64,000 nt of DNA from JACCZX01 sp963791315. GTDB taxonomy: Bacteria; Pseudomonadota; Gammaproteobacteria; Burkholderiales; Burkholderiaceae_F. The notes beneath the pieces are model-generated. The model was not told the origin of the DNA and searched no databases. It saw nothing but the letters and a program-made list of their open reading frames with translations. The position numbers were made by a program, and so were the translations under genes. Where the stretch lies: positions 124,001 through 188,000 of the forward strand of contig CAWBRQ010000007.1 in NCBI GenBank assembly GCA_963791315.1. The letters run 5' to 3'. Positions 1 through 12,192 of this stretch are shown in pieces (position 1 is the first letter of the stretch; each line of letters begins with the position of its first letter).

Positions 1-1171
1 CAGCGGCCGCATCGCGATCGCGCCGTGGGTGAAGAAGTTGTGCTGGCGATCCACAATCGCCTGCGAAACCCGCAGAATCGTTTCGAAGCGCTGCTGAATA
101 TTGCGTATCAGCCATCGCGCTTCTTGCACCCGTGTCGTCCATTTGCTGCGCTCACCCGGATCCGCGCCCTGTCTCGACCTGTCCTTTTTGAGTACGTCGG
201 CGAACGACTGGTTCACACGCAAACGGGGCATGACGTCCGGATTAAGCACCGCGGTCCATCGATTCTTGACTTTGCGCACAAACACGTCCGCCACGATGTA
301 GTCTGCTCGACTGACTGCAAACGCCGTACCGGGGCGCGGATTTAGCGAGCGAATCAGCCGGTGTGCGGCGCGTAGCTCTTCATCGCTGCAACCGAGCAGC
401 TTGCGCAGCTTCGAGAACTCGCGCGCCGCCAGCAGCGGCAGATGCTCATGCACGATTCGGCGTGCCAACGCGAAAGTTGACGGCAAGATTTTCGCGTCGC
501 GGTCGGGCGGCGATCGCTCCAGCGATTGCAGTTGCAGCAACAGGCATTCGGCGGCATCGCGCGCGCCGATGCCAGTCGGATCCAGACTCTGCAGCAGGCG
601 CAGTGCAGTAAGAAGCTCCTCCGGCTCGACCGCCGCTTCGGGCGGACACATTGCGAGCAGCTCGTCGAGTGTGGGATGCAAATAACCATCGTCATCGAGT
701 GCTTCCACCAGCAACTCCACCAGCGCACGATCGCGCTGCGAAGCCTGGCACGCGATCTGTGCATGCAGATGCTCTCGCAGCGACAACGTGGTTCCCACCC
801 AATTGGTGGGGCTCGTGTCGTCCTCATCCGCGGCATCGCTGTTGCCGCGCCACTCGATCAACGAGCTGCCGTCCATTGGCGAGTCGTGCAGCTCGGGGGC
901 CTCCGCCGGCGGTGGTGTGTCAGCGTCCGTTGACCGTTTCACCCGTGGTCTCCGGCAGCGGAACGTCGGCCGCTATCGAACCGTCGGGCTTCACGCGCAT
1001 CGCAAGTGCTTGCGGATCGTCGTCGCGCTCGAGCAGCGGGTTATCCGCCAATGCCTGATCGATCTCCTGATTCAGCTCGAGCGTGGACAACTGCAGCAGC
1101 CGGATCGATTGCTGCAGCTGCGGTGTTAGCGCAAGGTGCTGAGACAGCCTGAGCTGAAGGCTTGGTTTCAT
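1..1171 (-). CDS. rpoN: RNA polymerase sigma-54 factor RpoN, partial and frameshifted
   Basis: Sigma-54 directs core RNA polymerase to -24/-12 promoters that need an ATPase activator. The N-terminal 83 residues (start at 1171) are the glutamine-rich activator-interacting region I, with LSQHLALTPQLQQSIRLLQL and an acidic stretch. That frame then meets a TGA at 920-922. The core-binding domain continues at once in another frame (HDSPMDGSSLIEW, then TLDELLAM and LQSLDPTGIGARDAAECLL) and runs to the window edge at IVDRQHNFFTHGAIAMRPL. The DNA-binding domain and RpoN box lie outside the window. The frame change near 920-930 is a single-base indel with no homopolymer. Because the downstream sense is intact, I infer an assembly error rather than a dead gene. 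It follows lptB, as in many Proteobacteria. Confidence 0.93.
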
Positions 1172-1244
1172 TCAACCGCGTCGTTGCGCGCTGCCTGGAA
1201 AACAAATAGCAAAAGCATGTGTTTCATCGGTTTATCGTGATGCA

Positions 1245-2051
1245 TCACATGCGAAAGTGTTCACCCAAATAGACCCGTCGAACCGTTTCGTTGCCGACGA
1301 TCTCTTCCGGCCTCCCGGCCGCGAGGACAACACCTTCATTGATGATGTACGCGTGGTCGCAAATACCGAGCGTTTCGCGCACGTTATGGTCGGTCATCAG
1401 CACACCGATGCCGCGCTCTTTCAGAAACCGCACGATGCGCTGAATCTCGAGAACTGCGATTGGATCGACACCGGCAAACGGTTCGTCGAGCAGGATGAAG
1501 CGCGGTCGCGAGGCCAGTGCGCGCGCGATCTCGACTCGCCGGCGCTCGCCTCCCGAAAGCGACAACGCCGTGTTGGTTCTGAGGTGCGCGATCTGCAGAT
1601 CGGCCAGCAAGGCATCGAGCCTATCGGCGATTTCTTTCTTGCGCAGCGGACGTTTGTCTTGATCGACCTGCAACTCCAAAACTGCGCGCACGTTCTCCTC
1701 GACCGTTAGCTTGCGAAAAACCGACGCTTCTTGTGGCAGGTACGACAGCCCCATGCGCGCGCGGCGGTGGATAGGCAAGTGCGCGATCGAATGTCCGTTG
1801 AGTGCGATGTGACCGCCGTCGAGCGGCAGCAAGCCGACTACCATGTAGAAGCAGGTCGTCTTGCCCGCGCCGTTCGGTCCCAGCAGGCCCACCACCTCGC
1901 CGCTTTCGACCGTCAGTGAGACGTCTTTGACGACGGCGCGGCTGCCGTAGCTCTTCTGCAGTTTTTCGACTACCAGCGTGTTGCGCTCCAGCACGGGCGC
2001 TTGCGCAACGCTGTCCTCGACCCGATCCGCGTCCATGGAGCTTTGGTTCAC
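1245..2051 (-). CDS. lptB: LPS export ABC transporter ATP-binding protein LptB
   Basis: This is the cytoplasmic ATPase of the LptB2FGC complex that extracts lipopolysaccharide from the inner membrane. The 268 residues show Walker A GPNGAGKTT (about 58-66), Q-loop YLPQEAS (about 104), signature LSGGERRR (165-172), Walker B FILLDE (185-190) and switch histidine TDHNV (about 222). The N-terminal 25 residues are an extension compared with the usual length of about 240, so an internal start is possible. The start overlaps the lptA stop by 4 bases, which indicates translational coupling in the lptC-lptA-lptB operon. LptFG are encoded elsewhere. Confidence 0.97.
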   Translation of the reverse strand: MNQSSMDADRVEDSVAQAPVLERNTLVVEKLQKSYGSRAVVKDVSLTVESGEVVGLLGPNGAGKTTCFYMVVGLLPLDGGHIALNGHSIAHLPIHRRARMGLSYLPQEASVFRKLTVEENVRAVLELQVDQDKRPLRKKEIADRLDALLADLQIAHLRTNTALSLSGGERRRVEIARALASRPRFILLDEPFAGVDPIAVLEIQRIVRFLKERGIGVLMTDHNVRETLGICDHAYIINEGVVLAAGRPEEIVGNETVRRVYLGEHFRM

Positions 2052-2665
2052 TCGCGCCGCGGGTTGGCCAGATCCTTGGATGGCGTCAAGCTCGCCTTGG
2101 ATCCTGGCTTTGAAGTTTCGGCCGGTGCCTCGGTGCGCGGCGCAATCGTGCCACGCACGCGTCCATCGGGATTGTTCGGATCAGCCGACGGCTTGCCGGT
2201 TACGAAATACTTCGCATTGCGTTGATCGTATGTAATCGCATCACCGCGCAGCTCGTCACGCTGGACTTCGTTTTCAAGCAGGCGAACCCGGGCCCGTGTA
2301 ATCAGCTTGACGGTGTCGTCCTTCTCGTCGTACTCGATGCGCTCTGCATACCCTTCGACAAATTCGTCGAGTCCCTGCTTGCTGCCGTCGCGGCGCTGCC
2401 GAAACGAAGCGAGCTTGCCGGGCCCCGCGGTGATCACGCCATATTGATAGCCTTCAGGGTCCTTGCGTATTTGCACGCGCTCGCCGGCGGCTCGCATCGT
2501 GCCTTTGCTTAACACAACGTTGCCCACCAACACGCATACCTGCTTCAAGTCATCGCATTCGCCGCTGTCGGCCTCGTAGTTCAGCGGTTTCGTGCGATCG
2601 GCCTTTTCGGCCAGCGCCGGTACCACCGCGAGCGAGAAGGCTGCTGCTGCCCACAAGTGCTTCAT
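2048..2665 (-). CDS. lptA: LPS periplasmic transport protein LptA
   Basis: LptA forms the periplasmic beta-jellyroll bridge that carries LPS to LptDE. The protein has 205 residues. It begins with a signal peptide (MKHLWAAAAFSLAVVPALA, cleavage about residue 19) followed by an OstA/LptA domain with the typical opening KPLNYEADSGE and VLVGNVVLSKG. The last 40 or so residues are a Pro/Ser/Asn-rich tail that is probably disordered. It overlaps both lptC (4 bases) and lptB (4 bases), so the three are co-translated. Length and order match the family. Confidence 0.94.
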   Translation of the reverse strand: MKHLWAAAAFSLAVVPALAEKADRTKPLNYEADSGECDDLKQVCVLVGNVVLSKGTMRAAGERVQIRKDPEGYQYGVITAGPGKLASFRQRRDGSKQGLDEFVEGYAERIEYDEKDDTVKLITRARVRLLENEVQRDELRGDAITYDQRNAKYFVTGKPSADPNNPDGRVRGTIAPRTEAPAETSKPGSKASLTPSKDLANPRRE

Positions 2666-3252
2666 CGTTCGGCCTCACTCGGTGCAGTCGACGCGATCGT
2701 GCCATGTACTTTCGAGTGGAACTTCACGACCCGCTGCACATTGTCGTAGTCCATACCGATCGAGCGCACGACAGAATCGCCACTCTCGAGTTCAACGGCG
2801 GCGTCCGTCGTATAGCGATCGAGATCGGGAATAGCCGTCAACTGCTGCGTGCGCAATTGCATCGGCGATGTGCCGTCCCTGCCAGGCGCACGCGTGACGA
2901 CGACATCGCCAGACAGCGAAAGTCGCTCTCCACCGCTTTCGACGTTTGCACTCTTCGCGCGCGCTTCGAGCTGAGGTTGTCCGGGGCGCAGATTTATCAG
3001 CCGAGGTTGCGATAGCTCCGTGTGGTCGTCGGCGGCGAAGTGCGTCAGGTCGTTTGCATGCAGCCGGTTGGTCGCGCGCCCAGTGGCGTCAAATTGAGTC
3101 AGGGTGACGCCGTTGACGACAAAGTCGGGGCCTTCGCGCGACACCGGACTGGCGATCTTCTTCAGACGCGTCGATTGCGAGTACCAGTAGCTGATGCCCG
3201 CGAGCGAAGCGAGCAAAACGATAGCGATGAATGCAGTGATGCGATCTCTCAT
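2662..3252 (-). CDS. lptC: LPS export protein LptC
   Basis: LptC is a bitopic inner-membrane protein that passes LPS from LptBFG to LptA. The protein has 196 residues, with one N-terminal membrane helix (about residues 6-24, ITAFIAIVLLASLAGISYW) and no cleavage site. A DUF1239/LptC jellyroll follows, with the family-like segments VNGVTLTQFDATGRATNRLHA and FHSKVHGTI near the C terminus. It lies between kdsC and lptA with 4-base overlaps on each side. The sequence is divergent, as is usual for LptC. Context and topology carry much of the call. Confidence 0.9.
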   Translation of the reverse strand: MRDRITAFIAIVLLASLAGISYWYSQSTRLKKIASPVSREGPDFVVNGVTLTQFDATGRATNRLHANDLTHFAADDHTELSQPRLINLRPGQPQLEARAKSANVESGGERLSLSGDVVVTRAPGRDGTSPMQLRTQQLTAIPDLDRYTTDAAVELESGDSVVRSIGMDYDNVQRVVKFHSKVHGTIASTAPSEAER

Positions 3253-3794
3253 CCGTGCACTAACAAATCGATGTCAATGCCTTTTGCACGCAACACGAAT
3301 TCCGCAAGCGCTCGGACGGCGCCGCGCCCGCCGGGACGCGGTGCGGTCCAGTGAGCGGCCGCCTGCGCCGCACTGCAACCATCGGCGACCGTGGCGGCAA
3401 ATCCGGCCGCACGCATCGCAGGAAGGTCTGGCAGATCATCGCCCATGAACCCGCTGGCTTCGCTGCTAACGCCTGCGTCGCCGAGCAGCGCTGCAAAGGC
3501 GCTCGATTTGTCGGACCGTCCCTGCAGGACGCGCGCAATGCCGAGTTCGCGTGCCCGTGCAGAAACGATGTCGGAGCTGCGTGCCGACAGCAACGCGACC
3601 TCAACACCGTGCTTCATCAGCATCTTGATGCCGTGGCCGTCGCGAACGTCGAACACCTTCATCGCCTCGCCCTGCGGGCCGTAATAGAGCCGTCCATCGG
3701 TCAGCACGCCGTCCACATCGAGCACCATCAATTGCACGCGCGCCGCGCGCTGTTCGGCAGTCATTGCGTTTTCGATGCGCGACTTTGTCAGCAT
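3249..3794 (-). CDS. kdsC: 3-deoxy-D-manno-octulosonate 8-phosphate phosphatase KdsC
   Basis: KdsC is a HAD-superfamily phosphatase that dephosphorylates KDO-8-phosphate in the KDO branch of lipid A/core synthesis in the cytoplasm. In 181 residues I see HAD motif I VLDVDGVLTDG (nucleophile Asp26, acid/base Asp28), motif II LLSARSS, the motif III lysine region QGRSDKSSAF and motif IV FMGDDLPDLPAM. The small C0-type HAD without a cap domain fits KdsC (a tetramer in known members). It overlaps kdsD by one base and lptC by four, which places KDO synthesis and LPS export in one operon. Confidence 0.96.
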   Translation of the reverse strand: MLTKSRIENAMTAEQRAARVQLMVLDVDGVLTDGRLYYGPQGEAMKVFDVRDGHGIKMLMKHGVEVALLSARSSDIVSARARELGIARVLQGRSDKSSAFAALLGDAGVSSEASGFMGDDLPDLPAMRAAGFAATVADGCSAAQAAAHWTAPRPGGRGAVRALAEFVLRAKGIDIDLLVHG

Positions 3795-4783
3795 CAGATT
3801 ACTTTCGCCGCGAGCAGATCAGGCATGCTCAGCGCACCGACCAGTTGGCCCGCATCATCCACGGCGAGCAGCACATTTTTTCTCCGCTCATCCATCAGTT
3901 GCGCCGCTTCGGCCGCGAGGCTGTCGGGCGAGATCGTCAGTGGGCTGCGGGTCATAACGCTCGACACTTCGACGGTGCGTACATCGCCCACGCGCTCAAG
4001 CAAGCGTCGCAAATCACCGTCGGTGAAAATACCTGCGAGCGTTCCGCGCTGATCAACGATCGCGGTAACGCCGATCTGTTTGCGCGTGATCTCGTGCAGC
4101 GCATCCATCACGCTGGCGTTGCTGCCGACAATGGGAATCTGGTTTCCCGTTCGCATTACGTCGCGTACGTATGTCAAAAGCTTGCGTCCCAACGCGCCAC
4201 CCGGATGAGCGCGCGCAAAATCATCGGCACCGAAGCCGCGCGCGTCCAGGCACGCGATCGCTAGCGCGTCACCCATCGCCAGCATCGCGGTGGTCGACGA
4301 GGTCGGTGCGAGGTTTAGTGGGCACGCTTCTTTTTCGACGTGCACGTCAATATGCACATCCGCGAGTCTTGCCAGTGCAGACGACGAATTGCCAGTAATC
4401 GCAACCAACGGGGTGCCTTGGCGCTTCGCAATCGGAAGCATGGTCAGCAATTCGTCGCCCTCGCCCGAGTACGACAGCGCCAACAGAACATCGTCGCGTG
4501 TAATCATTCCGAGGTCGCCGTGCGCTGCCTCGGCGGCATGCACGAACATGGACGGAGTTCCGGTCGAGGCCAGCGTGGCTGCGATCTTTCGCGCAATGTG
4601 TCCGCTCTTGCCGACGCCACTGACGACGACGCGGCCGGCGCACGCGAGCAGAAGGTCGACTGCCTTCGAAAAAGTGCCGTCGATGCGATCCGTGAGCGCC
4701 GCGACTGCCTGAGCTTCGATCTGCAACACCTCACGCGCAAGCGCGAGTGCGCCAGGAGTCGCAACAAGGCTGGGAGAGGTCAC
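3794..4783 (-). CDS. kdsD: Arabinose-5-phosphate isomerase KdsD
   Basis: KdsD interconverts ribulose-5-phosphate and arabinose-5-phosphate, the first step to KDO. The frame stays open far upstream into the opposite gene. I chose the GTG at 4783, which gives 329 residues, matching the usual length of about 328. The SIS domain (about 40-175) contains SGVGKSGHIARKIAATLAST and EAAHGDLGMI. Two CBS domains follow (about 205-329; VMRTGNQIP and ASVMDALHEITRKQIGV). No good Shine-Dalgarno sequence precedes the GTG, so the start is a length-based inference. It is the first gene of the kdsD-kdsC-lptC-lptA-lptB operon, divergent from the Kef antiporter. Confidence 0.94.
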   Translation of the reverse strand: MTSPSLVATPGALALAREVLQIEAQAVAALTDRIDGTFSKAVDLLLACAGRVVVSGVGKSGHIARKIAATLASTGTPSMFVHAAEAAHGDLGMITRDDVLLALSYSGEGDELLTMLPIAKRQGTPLVAITGNSSSALARLADVHIDVHVEKEACPLNLAPTSSTTAMLAMGDALAIACLDARGFGADDFARAHPGGALGRKLLTYVRDVMRTGNQIPIVGSNASVMDALHEITRKQIGVTAIVDQRGTLAGIFTDGDLRRLLERVGDVRTVEVSSVMTRSPLTISPDSLAAEAAQLMDERRKNVLLAVDDAGQLVGALSMPDLLAAKVI

Positions 4784-4878
4784 TGATATTGAATTTGTGA
4801 GGGCCAGCGATAATACACCGCAGCTTTTTTCTGGCACGGGTTTTGCTCTCCGCGCGCTCGCGCGCGATCGGCTGATCG

Positions 4879-6861
4879 ATGACATCAGGTCTTGAGTTTG
4901 CGCTGTTGCTGCTGTTCTGCGTGGTCGCGGGCGTGGTCGTATTTCGGCTTCTGCACCTGCCGCCGCTGCTCGCCTATCTGACCGTCGGCATTCTGATGGG
5001 TCCACACGCGTTCGCGGTGCTGCCTGACAGTTCAGATGCGCGCTATCTGGCCGAGTTCGGCATCGTGTTCCTGATGTTTTCGATCGGCCTCGAGTTTTCC
5101 CTTGCGAAGCTGCGGGCGATGCGGCGCATCGTGCTGGGCCTGGGAGCGGCGCAGGTCGTATTGACGGTGGCGGCAACGCTGGTAGCAGGCTGGGTGATCG
5201 GCGGCTACTTCAATGTCGGGCTCGCAGGCGCGTTTGCGTTGGGCGGTGCGTTGGCGATGTCATCGACAGCGATCGTGATGAAGATGCTGGCCGAACGGAT
5301 GGAGCTCGACACCGAGCACGGCAAACGCATCGTTGGTGTCTTGCTTTTTCAGGACCTGGCGGTCGTTCCGCTGCTGGTCATCGTGCCCGCACTCAGCGCC
5401 GAGCCGGGCGTGTTGATGCAGACGCTGGCACTCGCGCTGCTCAAGGCCGCGCTGCTGCTCACATTGTTGCTGGTGGGCGGCCAACGCGTGATGCGGCGGT
5501 GGTTACTTATGGTTGCGCGCAGGAAGTCGCAGGAGCTTTTTACCCTCAATCTGCTGTTCGTGACACTCGCGCTGGCGTGGATGACCGAAATCGCCGGGCT
5601 CTCGCTGGCGCTCGGCGCCTTCATTGCCGGCATGCTGATTTCCGAAACGGAATTCAAACACCGCGTCGAAGAAGACATCAAGCCGTTTCGCGATGTGCTG
5701 CTCGGATTGTTCTTCGTGACGATCGGCATGCTGCTGAACGTGCGCGTCGTGATCGACAACTTCGGCTGGGTCGTTTTGGCGTTGATGTTTCCCGTTGCGT
5801 TCAAGTTCAGCCTCATTTTCGTGCTGGCGCGTGTCTTTGGGGCGACCGCCGGTACCGCGATCCGGACCGCGCTCGCGCTGGCGACCGCGGGCGAATTCGG
5901 ATTTGTATTGCTTAGCCAGGCAGGCGCGCTCGGGCTGATCGATAAGCTGGTGCTGCAGATCGTGCTGGCAGCGATGCTGTTGTCGATGATCGCGGCACCG
6001 CTGCTGCTGCAGTATTCGGATCGCATCGTGCTGCGACTTGTTTCATCAGAGTGGCTGATCAAATCGCTTGAAATCGCCAACATCGCAAAGCGCGCAATCG
6101 CGGTCGACAAACACGTTGTGATTTGCGGCTTCGGCCGTAGCGGACAGCATCTGGCAAAAATGCTCGAGCAGGAGGGCATTGGCTTCGTTGCACTCGAGCT
6201 CGACCCGGATCTTGTGCGTGAAGCCGCCGCGGCGGGTGAGTCTGTCGTTTACGGTGACGCGGCGCGGCGCGAAGCGCTAGTTGCGGCGGGAATCTCGCGC
6301 GCGTCGGCGCTGGTGATTACGTATGCCGACACTCATTCAGCATTGAAGGTCCTGCATCACACGCACGAGTTGAATCCCAAGCTGCCGGTCATCGTGCGCA
6401 CCTATGACGATCACGACCTCGAGCAACTCACGCGCGCCGGCGCTACCGAAGTCGTCCCCGAAATTCTGGAGGGCAGCCTGATGCTCGGCTCGCACGCGTT
6501 GGTACTGCTCGGCATTCCAATGTCGCGTGTCGTCAAGCGTGTGCGCGAAGCCCGCGATCAGCGCTATCGGCTGCTGCGCGGACATTTTCATAGCGTCGGG
6601 GACGACGAAGATGCAATTGACGATGACGACCACGAGCGGCTGCATTCGGTACCCATCGAGGCAGACGCGGCGGCGGTCGGCGAAGCGCTGCGCGACTTGG
6701 CTCTGGAGACGATCGGTGCGGAGGTGACTTCGGTTCGGCGGCGCGGTATCCGCGGAGCCGACCCCAGCCCCGATATGCGTTTGGAAGCCGGCGACATCGT
6801 TGTGTTGCGCGGTGTACCCGATGCGCTCGAACTCGCGGAGCAACGGTTGCTGCAAAAGTAA
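4879..6861 (+). CDS. Monovalent cation:proton antiporter-2 family protein (KefB/YbaL-like)
   Basis: This is a CPA2-family K+/H+ antiporter of 660 residues. It has about 12 hydrophobic segments in residues 1-390, including the Na_H_exchanger-type motifs GIVFLMFSIGLEFS and GALAMSSTAIVMK. A Rossmann RCK/TrkA-N domain follows (VVICGFGRSGQHLAKML, about 412-428), then a TrkA-C domain at the C terminus ending in LEAGDIVVLRGVPDALELAE. The family usually exports K+ under ligand control (NAD(H), glutathione or nucleotides). Which ligand applies here cannot be read from the sequence. It is transcribed divergently from kdsD, a common betaproteobacterial arrangement. Confidence 0.93.
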   Translation: MTSGLEFALLLLFCVVAGVVVFRLLHLPPLLAYLTVGILMGPHAFAVLPDSSDARYLAEFGIVFLMFSIGLEFSLAKLRAMRRIVLGLGAAQVVLTVAATLVAGWVIGGYFNVGLAGAFALGGALAMSSTAIVMKMLAERMELDTEHGKRIVGVLLFQDLAVVPLLVIVPALSAEPGVLMQTLALALLKAALLLTLLLVGGQRVMRRWLLMVARRKSQELFTLNLLFVTLALAWMTEIAGLSLALGAFIAGMLISETEFKHRVEEDIKPFRDVLLGLFFVTIGMLLNVRVVIDNFGWVVLALMFPVAFKFSLIFVLARVFGATAGTAIRTALALATAGEFGFVLLSQAGALGLIDKLVLQIVLAAMLLSMIAAPLLLQYSDRIVLRLVSSEWLIKSLEIANIAKRAIAVDKHVVICGFGRSGQHLAKMLEQEGIGFVALELDPDLVREAAAAGESVVYGDAARREALVAAGISRASALVITYADTHSALKVLHHTHELNPKLPVIVRTYDDHDLEQLTRAGATEVVPEILEGSLMLGSHALVLLGIPMSRVVKRVREARDQRYRLLRGHFHSVGDDEDAIDDDDHERLHSVPIEADAAAVGEALRDLALETIGAEVTSVRRRGIRGADPSPDMRLEAGDIVVLRGVPDALELAEQRLLQK

Positions 6862-6906
6862 TCCTGCGCGGGAACTTTTGCGGGCGCTGCACGCAATAGC
6901 CTACAG

Positions 6907-7572
6907 ATGAGCAACGCGAGGGGCTCCGTGGCTTTCGATCCATCCGGGTGCGCGGCACCGGTCTTCGTGCCGCAGTCGTGCGAGGGCGGCACGTTCGACG
7001 AAGTCGACGAAACGACGGAGCTTCGGTTGGCCCTGGCCGGCGAGGAAGCTGCGTTTACGGTGCTGTATCGCCGGCATCGAGCCACCGTTTACCGGTTCGT
7101 GTGGCTTCTCACGGGTTCCGCGGCGCACGCCGCTGACATCACTCAGGATGTGTTCATCGAGCTCTTGAGTGGTGCGAGCGGATATGACCCCGCGCGTGGC
7201 TCGCTCGCCGCGTACTTGTGCGGCATTGCGCGCTTTCGGGCGTATCGAACAATTGATACGCGCATGCAATCTGTCGACGATTTCGATGCGCTGGTCGAAG
7301 CGCATAGCGGCATCGACGCTCCTGCGCTGCCGTCCGATCGCCTCGAACGAGCCCGCTCGCTGGACATTCTGTACGGCGCGATCCGTCAGTTGCCGCCGAT
7401 CTTTCGCGATGTACTGATTCTGGTCGAGCTGCAGGAAATGTCGTACGCAGATGCTGCGGCTGTTGCCGGCATCGAGCTTGGAACCGTGCGTTCGCGGCTT
7501 TCGCGCGCGAAGGCAAGGTTGGCGCAGTTGTTAAACACTCAGATTGAACAGGCGGGGCCGAATGATGGATGA
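6907..7572 (+). CDS. ECF-type RNA polymerase sigma factor
   Basis: The 221-residue extracytoplasmic-function sigma factor has region 2 at about 30-100 (FTVLYRRHRATVYRFVW and ITQDVFIELL) and region 4 at about 155-205 (LPPIFRDVLILVELQEMSYA, then IELGTVRSRLSRAKARL, the helix-turn-helix). The linker is long and the first 30 residues are variable, so a downstream start is possible. The next gene overlaps its 3' end by 11 bases and encodes a one-helix membrane protein. This is the usual place for an anti-sigma factor, so an envelope-stress circuit is likely but inferred. Confidence 0.92.
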   Translation: MSNARGSVAFDPSGCAAPVFVPQSCEGGTFDEVDETTELRLALAGEEAAFTVLYRRHRATVYRFVWLLTGSAAHAADITQDVFIELLSGASGYDPARGSLAAYLCGIARFRAYRTIDTRMQSVDDFDALVEAHSGIDAPALPSDRLERARSLDILYGAIRQLPPIFRDVLILVELQEMSYADAAAVAGIELGTVRSRLSRAKARLAQLLNTQIEQAGPNDG

Positions 7573-8062
7573 AGACAGAAGGCTCGATCACTGGCTGGCG
7601 GTAGCACGCGCAGAACTCGCAAAGAGCCAACCCGATCAGCTCGCTGAGCAGCAGCTGCTGGCTCGAGTGCGCGAGATGAGGGCTCTGCAGTCCGTCGCGG
7701 CCACACGCATCGCCGCATCACCGCCAGTCGACCGCAGCGCTGGCATTTGGGGTCGGCTGTTTAACCTGCGCACCGCGGCGCTTGCCGGTGCGCTGACGGT
7801 CGCCATCGCAATAGGTGCAGTGGTGCTGCTGCCGAATGCACCGCCGCGAGACGCCATCGTGCGCACACCCTTTCTGGCGCTAGTGGCGTCGGAGGCGATC
7901 GCTGCCGCGCCTTCTGCATTGATTGTCTCTTCCGAAGTGGCCGGCTCGATGCTTTCCGACTACGGGCTGCCTGTTGATCCGGCGCGAATCGATCAGCCGG
8001 TGCGCGCCGAATTTCTGTTGTCGCCGACTGGACTGCTGCTGGCCGTGCGCTTTGCCGAGTGA
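7562..8062 (+). CDS. Putative single-pass membrane protein, possible anti-sigma factor
   Basis: I do not recognise a named family. Starting at the ATG at 7562, which overlaps the sigma gene, the 166 residues have a helical N-terminal cytoplasmic part (about 1-55, charged, with two Ala/Gln-rich helices). One membrane helix follows (about 66-88, LRTAALAGALTVAIAIGAVVLL), then a periplasmic part ending in LLSPTGLLLAVRFAE. No zinc-binding HxxxCxxC motif is visible, so it is not a classical ZAS anti-sigma factor. Position and topology suggest control of the upstream sigma factor. An upstream in-frame ATG at 7544 is also possible. Confidence 0.7.
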   Translation: MMDEDRRLDHWLAVARAELAKSQPDQLAEQQLLARVREMRALQSVAATRIAASPPVDRSAGIWGRLFNLRTAALAGALTVAIAIGAVVLLPNAPPRDAIVRTPFLALVASEAIAAAPSALIVSSEVAGSMLSDYGLPVDPARIDQPVRAEFLLSPTGLLLAVRFAE

Positions 8063-8067
8063 AAGGA

Positions 8068-9137
8068 AACATGATGTCGAAAGTGATTGTGGCGGTTTGT
8101 TTGTTGACGGCTTGGGCCATTGCCCAGGCGCAGACTTCGCGCCGCGCCGCCTCCGCCGCCGATGGCACCTTTGCCACCGGCGTTTCCGTTCGGCGCCGGC
8201 GACGACATGATGATGTTCGTGTCGTCCGAGCTTGGCGGGCGCAGCGTGGTGAAGGGCGCGCCGTATGCCGCAACCGCGGTCAACGAAACACGCCAAGTGC
8301 TGAGTGACGGCAATCGCATCGAGCGCAGTTCGTCAATCAAGCTGTATCGCGACGGTCAGGGACGCACGCGTCAGGAGCAAGCGGGCGGTGCGGTGTTCAT
8401 CAATGACGTGGTTGCGGGCAAGGGCTATGTGCTGAACACGCAAAACCGAAGCGCGCGCGAACTTCGGATTTCCCATCGGGTACCCGCTGCCGCCTGTGCC
8501 TCCAGTTCCTCCGGTGCCGCCGCCGGGAGTTGTTCCTCCGCCCCCGCAGCCATCGAAACCGCATTCGCAGATGAGTCCCGAGGAAGCGCGTTCATGGGGC
8601 GAAGAGATGCGGCACTGGGCGCGCGAGTTCACCGAACGCATTCGAGGCGAGCGCGAGGAACGCACCAGTGAGCGCAACATCGAGCGCAGGGAGCGCAGCA
8701 TCGTCATCACCAGCGATGCTGTCGCGGGCCGGTCAAACGTCGTGACCGATCACGTCGAAGTAATCCGCAGCGAAGACGGGCATGCAGCGTTTCCTTCGAT
8801 GCTCTCGTCGGCAATGATGCCTCCTCCTGGGCCGGGGACCACGACGTCTCTCGGTAGCCGAGAGTTCGACGGCGTTCGTGCCGACGGCAAGAAGACGACG
8901 TGGACGATTCCCGCCGGGCGCATTGGCAACAAGCTGCCGATCGAGATCGTGTCGGAGCGCTGGCACTCGCCTGACTTGAACGTCGTCGTCTTGACGCGCC
9001 ATGCAGACCCGCGCTCGGGTGAGCGCACTTATCGCCTGGAAAACATCAAGCGCGAAGAACCAAACGCGGAGCTTTTCAAGGTGCCCGCGGACTTTGCATT
9101 GAAGGCGGCACCAACGCGCGTCACCGACGGCAAGTAA
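8068..9137 (+). CDS. Secreted Pro-rich protein of unknown function, frameshifted twice
   Basis: The protein is exported (signal peptide MSKVIVAVCLLTAWAIAQAQ) and its body is spread over three frames. The signal peptide is in one, residues from AAPPPPPMAPLPPAFPFGAG to NTQNRSARELR in a second, and the rest, from PPVPPVPPPGVVPPPPQP to the stop, in a third. The breaks lie near 8140 and 8465-8490, both beside low-complexity proline codons. The body has a repeated theme of linear epitopes (GGRSVVKGAPYAATAV, then TTWTIPAGRIGN and VVLTRHADPRSGERTYRL), where the RxGxRTYRLxNI ending resembles uncharacterised secreted proteins. It follows the sigma/anti-sigma pair and is a candidate target or sensor of it. 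Sequence error is more likely than decay. Confidence 0.6.
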
Positions 9138-9155
9138 GCCGACGCTTGCTGTCGT

Positions 9156-12050
<2,895 letters not shown>

Positions 12051-12075
12051 CGGGTGCTCATTTGCTGCTCAGATG

Positions 12076-12143
12076 GTGCGAATCGTGCGAATCAAAAGGG
12101 CAACTTGTTACTATAGCTACAAACTCATACGCGGCCTCGTATG
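12076..12143. promoter_or_regulatory. Divergent uvrA/MFS upstream region with short repeats
   Basis: The 142-base region between the two divergent genes holds a tandem direct repeat of GTGCGAATC (12076-12093) and an inverted repeat CATACG-N6-CGTATG (12126-12143). Either could be a regulator site. Neither matches a LexA box that I can name. No assigned function. Confidence 0.35.
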
Positions 12144-12192
12144 TAGCCTGAAGCACGTCCGGTAGCGCCGCTCACATCACGCCAGGTCTGGC

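Noticed and set aside
920..930. Programmed frameshift in rpoN
   Set aside because: No slippery heptamer or downstream structure is evident, and similar breaks occur in many unrelated genes of this window, which points to sequence errors.
5349..6179. 276-codon open frame opposite the Kef antiporter
   Set aside because: Ser-rich composition and antisense to a fully recognisable protein; shadow frame.
12100..12150. LexA box upstream of uvrA
   Set aside because: No CTGT-N8-ACAG match; only unrelated short repeats were found.
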